Assembly: GCF_002865645.1 (NCBI RefSeq)
Contig: NW_020194558.1
Coordinates: forward strand, 558,001 to 622,000
Source of the DNA: Hyaloscypha bicolor E
Lineage: Eukaryota; Ascomycota; Leotiomycetes; Helotiales; Hyaloscyphaceae
Direction: 5' to 3'
DNA: 64,000 nucleotides
Part shown: piece by piece, positions 54,000-64,000 of the stretch
Layout of the letters: each line of letters opens with the position of its first letter
Position numbering within the stretch: position 1 is the first letter of the stretch
Position numbers and translations under genes: made by a program
The notes under the pieces: model-generated
The model's input: only the letters and a program-made list of their open reading frames with translations
Told to the model about the DNA's origin: nothing
Databases searched by the model: none

Positions 54000-56771
54000 T
54001 GATTTTCTGATTTTCGCGCCCACCCCTTATTATGAATATATTTAATATCTATATTATTATTATTATTATTTCAGATATGAAAGATAATTGAATTATGATT
54101 AAAATGATTCAGATCTTTCGGAACGAGATATAAATATTTTGGGAAATATAATTTCGGAATTGACGGATATTCTATATCTTTCGCTCATATTTCTGTCTAT
54201 ATTCCAGTCTTCCATTATCCCTTCCTCCAATATCATCTCCTCCTATTCTTATGATCTCCTCTTCCCCTATTTCCTCTATATCTATTAAGCTCATTATATC
54301 CATCATGCCTCCTATATCTCTCATTCCCTCTATCTCTATACGGAGCATTAGGTACCCTAAACGGAATGCCTGATACGTTCGATTCCCTCCCAATCCTCAT
54401 CAGCTCTTATTCCGCACATATGATATGAAAAAAAAAAATCACTCCACACCACCCAAAAAAAAAAAAAAAAAAATATTTATTTTATGAGCTTATGAATTAT
54501 TTATCTTTTCGGATTAATATTTAATATTCTTTGATCATGATTGATCTATATCATATATGTATTATAATTTTGTTATTTATTTCATTTCTTTGATTTTTTA
54601 TTAATCATATAAATAAAATATTCTTATTTGCTCTTTTATAAGAATTTATCGGATTTTTAGTCTGATTCCTAATTTCATTTAATCTGATCTCTTTTTTATT
54701 TCTAAGTATATTCTTATTCAATCATATATAAGTTCTATTTCTTATCCTTAATGACTCTTTATCCAGATTTATCGAATATTCTAATTTTTCTTTCCAATCC
54801 TCCATAAGTCTTCAAATCTCTATTAGATTTATCTTCACATCGAAGAAAAAGGAGACGATCTTCACCTTTTCTCCATACACGATTTCCCAGATTTCTATAT
54901 TCTCTATAATCCCTTTTTTTCTCATAATTTCATTGCTTTATATTATCCTCAATGGAGTAAAATCTTCTAATTCTCTTTTATGAAAATTCCGGATTTTTAT
55001 ATTTCCATAATCTTTTCTCCCTTTATAATTTCAAATTTCTTTAGATTACTTTATCGAAGATAACACTCTTCACCATTCTCTTTCATAAAGGATTCTCGAA
55101 TGTTCTATATTCTCTATACATCTTTTCCCTTTCTTCCTTCTATAATCTCTTTTTTTCTTCCCTAGATTTTCACTCGAAAGAATTCCATTTATTCATAAAA
55201 AACTAAGCACTACTTTATATAGAGTAGACAAAAGATAGGTAAACATCATAGTCCAAAGAACATAATAAATTTCTCGCATATTTAATCTCGAAAAGAAATA
55301 ATCCTCATAAGCTTCACTGAAAATAAAATAAAAATAAAACGCCATACTCATAAAATAAAATATATAAAAAAAAAACACACACGAAATTACATAAAAACAC
55401 CTAATATATAACAGAATAACACAACCATCACATAAAGACCACAAATAAATAACAAAAACCAAAATATATAAAACAAAAAGAACAAATAATAATTCACTCT
55501 TCGAGGATTTCCAAAACCCAACATTAGAATTTTATGAATATAGAGCCAATATTATTATTGAAATACTAAAAAAATATCCTAATCACTTTTCGATCGGGAT
55601 AAAAAACAACGCTCCCGACAAGAATTATCTCGACAACTAAAATCCATGGCAACCAAAACCCCTAATATTGAGAAAGAGATTTCAAAAATTAATATTAATT
55701 TATTATACAAAAGATCAGATAAAAAAAAGCATATTATTAAATCAAAAAGCACCGCCCAATAGGATTTTAGATATAATTTTCAAAGATAAATAAAGAAATT
55801 TAATTATTATTATCCCATAAAAAAAATAAAGATAATTTAATCTAATTTTATATATAAAACATCCAATTCTAATATAGATACAAGTCTCCCATGATTCATA
55901 TGAACAAAGGATATAAAAAGAATATATAAAATATAATTAAGCTCATTACTATATATACTACTAAGTCTCTATCCCTTGAAAGAACATAATTAATAGAATA
56001 AATAATAATATTATTCCAAGAATACAAAATGATAAATCATCATCAAAATAAAAAATTGGCAATGAGAGTAAATAATATCCTAAAAGATTCCGATCCTATT
56101 CAGAATCGATTATCGATTCTTTATAATAAGATAAACCATAGATTTCCGAGAATAGATACTTCGTCCTTTCACCAAAAGAATTAATTAGAATACCAATTCA
56201 TACATATTCCATACCAAGAAACAATTAGCAGCAAATTAAATTTAGAGCCACTTTATTCTTCCAAAAGATTATTTATCCGCAGTATATAATAAATATTCCA
56301 TATAAAAACAAAAACCAAAAATGCCAAATATAACTGAGATCTCATAGTGATTTTATATAAATCTAAGTAACAAAAAATATATTCATACTCTCCTTTAACA
56401 GTAAAGATCTGGATAATTTACAATTAAGGAGATGATAAGACAAGAAAGCAGCCAAATATATTCAAAACTATTATCAAAAAAATCTTATTATGAATTACAC
56501 AAACCAGACAATAACTCGACTAAATAGAAAATTTCAAATTCATTCAGAAAAGATAATATATTGAAAATATAACGCGCAATTAAAAATTACTGTAAATCAG
56601 AATCAAAAGAATGAAAAGGAGAAATTCATTATCCAAATCAAGAGTCCTTCCAAATATAATATCATATAATTATTTTATCTTATATCCTATATAAACACAT
56701 ATATATAAAAAGAATCTATTTAATCCTATTATTTATGGATATCATTAAAGGACATAAAAAATATACGAGGA
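54000..56771. repeat. AT-rich degraded repeat, type 1
   Basis: About 80 percent A+T by eye, with frequent TTCC/TCCT/ATTCT words on the plus strand over the first 1.2 kb. It has less TA-alternation than the sequence after 56.8 kb, so it probably derives from a different repeat. A minus-strand fragment near 54393-54172 (GNRTYQAFRLGYLMLRIE then Gly/Ile/Asp repeats) and a plus-strand fragment near 55502 (EDFQNPTLEFYEYRANIIIE, then ILKKYPNHFSIGIKN) look like fossil coding DNA. No family could be assigned. The 89-codon minus ORF at 55193-55462 is low-complexity aromatic and hydrophobic and probably spurious. Confidence 0.55.
54455..54473. repeat. Oligo(A) tract of 19
   Basis: Uninterrupted run of 19 A preceded by another A-rich run at 54428-54438. 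It might mark the 3' end of a retroposed element, or be simple expansion. Confidence 0.6.
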
Positions 56772-56866
56772 TATTTTATTTTATATATTTTATTTTATAT
56801 ATTTTATTTTATATATTTTATTTTATATATTTTATTTTATATATTTTATTTTATATATTTTATTTT
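56772..56866. repeat. 14-bp AT minisatellite
   Basis: About seven near-perfect tandem copies of ATTTTATTTTATAT. It separates the two AT-rich blocks. Being so regular within degraded DNA, it must have expanded after the RIP-like decay. Confidence 0.85.
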
Positions 56867-59599
56867 TCTTTTATTATAAATTAGAACTTAAATAATATTT
56901 ATCTTAAATACTTATATTCTCGGGTATATAAAACTTTTATAGATTTTTTAGGATTATAAACTAGCCTATTTTAGTTCGAGAAAGCTTTCTTAAAAATATT
57001 TTAGGAGTTATAGTATTTATTATAACCTTTTCTAAAGATTAATATAATATAAGTATTTCTAGTCTATTTTTTTTCTATAAAATAAACTACTATCCTAAAT
57101 CTATATAAAAGTTCTAATTATTCTTTAAATTAAAATATAGGTACTTTTTATTTCTATTAAATTAGATATAAAAAATAATAGATATTTTTAGGCTAGATTA
57201 TAGTACTAGTTAGTACTAAGACTTCCTATATTTATCTTATAAATTTATAATTCGAGATATATTATATTTAATAGGGCTTTTATATCTAATTATTTTATAT
57301 TATAATAAAATATCTTAGTATTATAATTAGAGAAGTTTTATTTTATAACCTTATTTATTACTTATAGATTTTCTAGCTAATAAGTCTTAGCTAATAGCTA
57401 AGAAACTTATTAGCTATTTTATCTAAAGCCTCTAGAAGCAGGAAATTGCTTTAATAAAGACTTAGTATTAAAAATGGGTTTAACTAATTAATTTAAATAA
57501 GAAGTTTATAATAAAAGTCTCTATATTTAAGTAATTTTATATAATAAACTCAAGTTCCTATTTCTAGTTATATAAGTAAACTATATAAGAAATTCTTTCT
57601 AGCCTATTAAAGTAATTCCTATTCCTGGTTATATAAGTTATAATATATAATAAACTTAAAATTTTCTGGCTTATTAGAGCTTGAGTTATCTTTAGAAAAA
57701 TTAATAAGCTTTTCTAAATAAACTTATTAAGGCCTTAATTTTTAAAGACATTAGTCTAGTTTTCTTACTTTTCTCTTAAGTAATAGTTTAGTTCTCAGGA
57801 ATTATATATAAATATTAATAAAATAAATATAGGAATATGTTATATATATTTTCTAGATAAATTAGGATAAAACCTATAGAATTCCCGTAATATTTATATT
57901 AAATCTATAGTATTAGCTAGCGAAAACTTTAATAATCTTAATAAGACTTAAATTATAAGCCTGGCCCTTAGATTTCTCGCTTAATTTAAAGATTAAGTAG
58001 TTTATAATAAATTACTTATTATGAAATATATTATATTTTTTTCCTAAAAAATACCGGGTATTAATAATAGTTCGGAAGCCCTAAAACTCTTAAGACTCTT
58101 TATAAGTTTCGGGCTTTAGGGCTTTTCTATAGCTAGCTAATTATATAAAGTCACGTGACTATGCGGATCTAGTATTAATATCTTTAATTAGTAACTTTAT
58201 ATATAAATATAATATAATTTTTAGTATAGCTAATCTAATATATTATATATTTATATATAAATATCTATAATTTTATTATTATAATATAATATATTCTTAA
58301 TATATCCTTAATATAAAAATTCTTTTATAACCCTAGACTTTTAGAAGCCTTTTCTATACTAAAGGCAAAGTATATAATATAATTTAAATATTAAACTTAA
58401 AAAATAAAGAATTATAAAGGCCCTAATAATTATAAGACTTTATAAACTTAAGTAAATTTAAGTATTATAAAAGTATTAAATTTAGTAGCTTAACTTTTAA
58501 ATTATATAAGAACTAATTAAAAAGTATTATTTTAAAGTATTAATTATAAATTTCAAATATATATATATTTATAAGAAAATAAGATCTAAAATAATACTAA
58601 GCTAATTATAAGATATAAGAAAAAGTATATTAAATATTAGGCTTATTTTTTCTTAATTATCTTAATCTTAGTAAATATTTATATATAATTTATTAGATCT
58701 TATATAATGAGTTTATTTAGAAAAAATAAGATTAATTAGCTTAGGGAATTTAATAATAATAGTTAGACTTTTATTTAATATAATAAGTAAAGTACTAGTA
58801 ATAGCCCGGATATTTTAGGTTTTACTTATAAAGCTAAAGATATTATATTTATTAATTCTTTATATCTAATAAGGAAAAGAAGTAATATATTTATATCTTT
58901 AATATATTTATTATTATAAAGTAATACTAATATAGTTTATGAAATTAATTATAGTTCTCTTTATTAATAAAAAAAATAATAAAATTAAAAAAGAATCTAA
59001 TAGCCTATTATTATTATTATTATTAGAATTAGCTTTAGTAATACTTTTTATAATACTTTTTATATTATTTTATGGCTTCTAGAGATTAGTAAATAAAGAA
59101 GAATTCTAGTATATATAAGTTAATTAAACCTAAAAATAAAAAAGAATCTATAAAAAAAATAAAGAATAAGAGCCAGAATTAAAAAAGAAAATTATATATA
59201 TATTTTTATTTATTTACTAGTTATTATAGTAAGAATTACTGAATTAGGGCTAGTATAATTACTTTACTTAGTTAGGATCTATATACTTATTTCCTAAAGC
59301 TTAATATTTTACTTAAGCTTTTTTCTAGCTAGTTTAATTAACTCTTTTATTACCTAATATAACTCTTTACTTTATAATCTTTATATATATTAGTTATAAG
59401 CCCGGCCTTATACTAATAAGCTTCCTAATTAGTATATTATAGAGAGTATTTAAGAGCTTATTTAATTTATTTCTTTAAAAAATCATATTTTAATTCGTAT
59501 TTCCAGTATTAATTAATTAATAGAAACTATTTCTATAATTCCTATAGTTTCTAAAGCTTAATTACAATTATATTAAAAGCCATAATAAAGATTATTATC
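56867..59599. repeat. RIP-degraded repeat upstream of the copia remnant
   Basis: Extremely AT-rich with TTATAT, TAATAT and CTAGCTA-like words and no ORF. Probably the 5' part (LTR or leader) of the copia element or a second nested repeat. I could not identify LTR ends, because only the 3' neighbour has recognisable protein. Confidence 0.5.
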
Positions 59600-62500
59600 C
59601 TAAAAGACTGCGGTTTCTAGGCGAACTAGTTTAATACTCTTTATAAAATAGCTAGTAATAAGAATATCTGGGATAAGATTAACTTATTTAATAATAAAGT
59701 AATTAAAACAAATATAGTAATTTCTTTTAGGCCTTTTCCTATAATTAACGAGCTTATACTAAAGAAAATAAAAGATTACTATATTAGATACCAAGTTAAT
59801 ATAGAAAATTGAGATAAAGATACTTGATCTATAATTAAAAAAGAATTAAAACTAGTATTTTTATAGCCTATAATATTCGGGGATATTAGAGATTACTATT
59901 TAGTGCTTTTACGGGACTATGAGATCAAGAAACTAGACTAGATAAATAAGCTAGTATACTATTATATAATTAGGTAGTGGCTTTATTAAATAATTAATAT
60001 AGAAATTCTTATAAACTTTACTTTAGGCCTTAAAAAGAATAAGTAAAGCTCTATTCGCGAGGTTCTTAAGGCTTTATTAATGAAATATGGTTCTATAAAT
60101 ATAGTACAAATTATTATTACTCGGAGAGTATATAGCTCGGTTCTATTATAAGTAAGTAAAGGAGGAATAAGCCCAAAATACTAGTTTACTAATTAGGAAA
60201 AGGTACTTAATAAAGCCAGAGCTCTCAAAATTACTAAAATTAAAGGTACTTTAGTAGTAATTAAGTTCTTAATAGCCCTCTAGTAGAAACTCATACTAAC
60301 TTGGGTAATAGAATAGCTTAGTAATCTATATAGTAAAGACAAGCTAGGGCTTCTAATCCTTATACTCGAATAATATAGCCAGGTATTTAATTGAATTATT
60401 TTAGAAAACTAGAATACTAAATACTTAGAAGCTCCTATAATCTTTATTATATTCGGGAATTAAACTAGTAAAGAATTAAATAGTAAGCCTGATTTGAATA
60501 ATTATAAGTACTATAAGTGCCCTTATAAGAGTTCTAAAATCTATAAGTATAAGTAGAACCTATTTAGCTATATTATTATAGAAATTATAATTACCGGATT
60601 AAGTAAGACTTAGATAAAATTTAAGCCTAATAAAGAATAAATTAGAAAAATCCGGGAAAGAATCTTAACTAAGTATTAGAAGAATCTAAAACCTTAGCTA
60701 GAAAAGAAATATAGTATGAAAATTACTAGTAAATAAGCTATAAAGAAGCTAATACCCGGTACTAGTTCTAAAAAAGAGCCTAAGGTATTCGGAATCTAAT
60801 TTTCTAGAAACTTTAATACTATTCTAGTAAATCCCATATTTATAATCTAGAGCCCAGATTAGGAAATCTATATAATACTTGATTTCTTAAGATATTTACT
60901 CTTTTAGAATATCTTATTAGATAACTATAGTATTATATATCTAGTTAATAATAAGAATCTAATTAATTCTAGTATTTTTATTAAGGCAAAAATTAATAAT
61001 TATATAAAAGCAAAAATAGCTAGTTTTCTAATTATTAGATATAATACTTATATAATTAAAAATGTAATTAATAGATTTATAGGACCGTATATTAAAGATC
61101 TAATTTTCTATAATATTATAGTTATTAAAGGATTTTATATAAATATTATTTCTAAAACTCGCCTAGTAAAAAAGAAAGCTTAGTATTATAGATATAATCT
61201 TATAATTAAACTAGGAAATTATAAAAAAAATATAGTATTAATATAATTAGAATATAGGTTTAATTTAGTTTTCCTTAAATATAAGCCGCTCTTTATTTAC
61301 TTTAATATTTCGTTCGAAATTCCTATTAGTACTAGTAATATACTTATATTTCTAATACTTAAATATTTAATTAGAGTTCGGTATAAGAGATCTAGGAAGT
61401 ATCTCAAGCCAAGAAGTAATTTAAAAGAAAAATAGTATATAAAAGCGGGGTACTTAGCCTATAAAGCTCTATAAAGCTTATTAATTACGTATATAATATA
61501 AAAATTAATAGACTAATAAGAATTATATATGAATTTTATATTTAGATATATATTAGGTAAGTAATCTTATATAGGCTAACTAAGAGAAAGTTTACTTAAC
61601 TATTTTAGAGAATCTTATAAGACTTATTTAATTATCTAAATAACTATAATAATTCGAGCTAGATTCTAATAATTAAAAACGAATTTAATAGAAAGCTTTT
61701 TAGATATCTTTTATTAAATAAAGAGGGTTTAGTAGTATTTAATATAATTAGGGATTCTAAATAATAGATATATAAGTAATATAACCTTTTAATTACTTAT
61801 ATTAAGTATAATTAGGAGAAAGTAATTATTCTAATCTAAGAAATATTAGCCTATTAGATCTAGGTAAAAAAAGAAGATATTAAAATCGAGCTTTCTTTTT
61901 TATATATATATAAGCCAAATAATAATACTAAGTAAATTGGGTAAGAGATTATAAATAAGGCAATTATAATATACTTAATAGCTAATTTGCCTGAAAAGCT
62001 ATAGCTAGAGAGCTCTATAACTATAATTTATTTATATAATTAGAGTTCCTTATATATAAATTACTAGAGAATACTAAATAAAGTATTTAATTCGTGATTT
62101 CGTAATTATTTCCGTTAATATAACCTAAAGCTTATAGCTTAAATAATAATTAATCTCAGGCCTAATTAGAATAAGATCTATATATATAGTTCTAGGGTAT
62201 ATCTAATAATTAAAGACCGTAAAGTAAGATAAAATAAAAGAGTATTTAAGGTTATATTATATAGATATATTAGATATTTAGTTAGATATATTATATCTAA
62301 TATTTATAAAATCTGAGTTCCCGTATTTAATAAAATAATTATTATATATAATATTATATTTAATGAGAATATTTTCTATAAAAAGGATTATAAATATACT
62401 AAAGGCTATAATATAGAGATTATAAAGAATATAATAGAACTATTTCTAGAGAATAAGATTTAGGATACTAAATTAATCTTTAAGAATAAGGAATTATAAT

Positions 62501-64000
62501 ATAATGGCTTATTAAAATAAATAGAAAATAAGCCTGAACTAGGAAGTAATAAGTAAATAAACTAATAATTAAAAGAGCCTATAAGTATACTAATAGGTTA
62601 TAACTCGGGAATAAAAAGCTCTATAGCCTTATTAGGAATAGAACTCATAACTTTATAAAGTACTCTAGAGCCAGAAAGTATACTAGAGCCTAGAAATAGT
62701 AGAAATAGAGGTACTAAGCTCTTAAAAAGGCTTAGTATTATAGAAAGAGATATAATAAAGTATACCGGAATTATTAGGGAAATATATTAAATTAATAAAA
62801 GCAGGAAAGAATCTTTTTAGGACTAGTAATAAGGTCTACTAATAGCTTCTATAAGTAAAGCAGGAAGCTCACTTATAGAACAAGTAGATAGCTTAATAGA
62901 AATAGGAGAATTCTTTATAAAAAAAGCAAATAGCTTAGTTAAAATAAAAAATCAAATAGTAAAACTAAAGAAAAAATAAATAAAGAAACTAATTATTAAA
63001 ACTAGAAATAGGCTAATTTAAATATACTCGTATAAAGGAAATAATTAGGACGAAGATCTAGATAAAGCTAGTAATAATATAATTACTATAATAAGTATAT
63101 TATTATAAATAATAGGTAAATTAAATTAAATTAATTATTTAGAGTTTCTTTTAGGGTTTCTCTAGCCTAATTAGCTAAAGAATTATAAAAAGGAATTTAA
63201 TTATAAGACTATATATGCCATAATTATAATAGTAGTTTAATTAAGAATATATCTAGAATAAAGTACTTCGGGTAATATAATAATAAGAAAAATTTATATT
63301 AATAATTTTCTAAAGACTCTAAAAATATAAAATAATCTAGAAAAGTACCTAGTTAGGAAATACTTTAAATCGGATACTAAACTAGAGATTAATAACTTTA
63401 AAGCTCGAAATTACTAGAGAATTATTTCTAGTAATAAAGTAAGTATATCTTTAATTTCTTTAAAATAAGTATTTATATATAAAATTAATTCTAATAAATA
63501 TATTACTTAGTATTACTTAAGGCTAGTAATTCGTAAAGATCTCTAAAAGAAGGTATTACTTTTATCTATATATATTACTATACTTATAGTAAGGTCTTTT
63601 TAAATAGCTAGTATAATTATAACTTATTTTAATCTAAAAATAAAGTAATTTAATATTATAAATATATTTATAAATATAGAAAAAGATTTTAATAGGCCTA
63701 TAATAATATATAAGCTACTAGATAGTTTCAAGATATTAGGCTATATAATAGAAGTAAATCGAGCTTTATATAAGCTATAAGACTTTCCTGCTTTATAATA
63801 TAAATACTAAATAGATATTCTTAAGAAAATTAGACTTTCTGAATTTAATAAAGAGTTCTATATTTATATAAATATAGATTATAAGGTCTTTATTATTTTC
63901 TATATAAATGACTTTTAAGTACTTTACTATAAGAATAATAAAGTATATACTTAATTAATTATTACTTAGATTAAAATAGTTTATGAGTTTTATAATATAT
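59600..64000 (+). mobile_element. RIP-degraded Ty1/copia retrotransposon, runs off window
   Basis: Plus-strand conceptual translation, ignoring stops, recovers the copia order. A gag zinc-knuckle-like segment lies near 60500-60620 (YYKCPYKSSKIYKYK). Gag-pre-integrase spans 61060-61420 (IIVIKGFYINIISKTRLV; NIVLI then LEYRFNLVFLKYKPL). The integrase tail spans about 62150-62480 (KVILYRYIRYLVRYIISNIY and IIFNENIFYKKDYKYTKGYN). Reverse transcriptase spans 63480-64000 (LGYIIEVNRALYKL, IDILKKIRLSEFNKEFYIYI). The RT active-site motif reads FYINDF (63898-63915), where copia enzymes have YVDD. Dozens of TAA/TAG codons, nearly all at expected Gln/Trp positions, show C-to-T and G-to-A decay on both strands, the RIP signature. 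It cannot move on its own. Confidence 0.85.

Noticed and set aside
55193..55462. 89-codon hydrophobic ORF in the AT-rich arm
   Set aside because: Phe/Tyr/Ile-rich composition is what AT-rich DNA gives by chance.
56772..56866. Possible CRISPR-like regular repeat
   Set aside because: Units are directly adjacent with no spacers; it is a simple 14-bp minisatellite in a eukaryotic genome.

Overview
This is a nuclear window from a filamentous ascomycete (Pezizomycotina; a Leotiomycetes-like genome is my guess only). The evidence is many short introns (about 46-130 bp, GTATGT/GTAAGT donors, CTAAC-type branch sites) and fungus-specific families: Clr5-ankyrin, Pth11-like rhodopsin domain, AflR-like Zn2Cys6, 2EXR, GMC oxidoreductase and a trifunctional HIS4. 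There is also a strongly AT-rich right end full of TAA/TAG codons, as repeat-induced point mutation (RIP) leaves it.

Layout. 0-9 kb: a Clr5/ankyrin gene entering from the left, a small unknown spliced gene, and a Pth11-like membrane protein. 9-21 kb is repeat-rich accessory DNA: a foldback MITE, an F-box pseudogene split by a hAT-like MITE, an unknown acidic protein, an orphan AflR-like regulator, and two more inverted-repeat elements. 21-31 kb: an F-box-like gene, a secreted RNase T2 with an unusual N-terminal cysteine module, and a tandem array of three C2H2 zinc-finger paralogues, two of them damaged. 31-46 kb: a short repeat-containing ORF with a stop, a 2EXR protein, a large C2H2 plus Zn-cluster transcription factor (about 1240 aa), a GMC oxidoreductase, two closely packed unknown genes and a decayed gene. 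46-50.4 kb is the conserved island: TAF9 and HIS4 transcribed divergently from a 0.6 kb promoter with a minisatellite and a CPC1/Gcn4-type site. 50.4-53.7 kb: two related coiled-coil genes in inverted orientation, both broken, around a hAT-like MITE with a perfect 8-bp target duplication. 54-64 kb: AT-rich repeat, ending in a RIP-degraded Ty1/copia element that runs off the window.

The most notable pattern is that several otherwise open reading frames are interrupted by single in-frame stops (26450, 31536, 50785, 53012, 53562, 53615), each explainable by one C-to-T or G-to-A change. RIP-type mutation leaking into low-copy gene families is the simplest reading. The TAG and TGA cases could instead be targets of the A-to-I mRNA editing known from sexual stages of some filamentous ascomycetes. 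The C2H2 array, the coiled-coil pair and the F-box pseudogene look like fast-evolving, partly decaying lineage-specific families beside ordinary housekeeping genes.

Intron boundaries were placed by hand from splice motifs and reading phase. They agree with phase arithmetic unless stated otherwise, but were not tested against transcripts.
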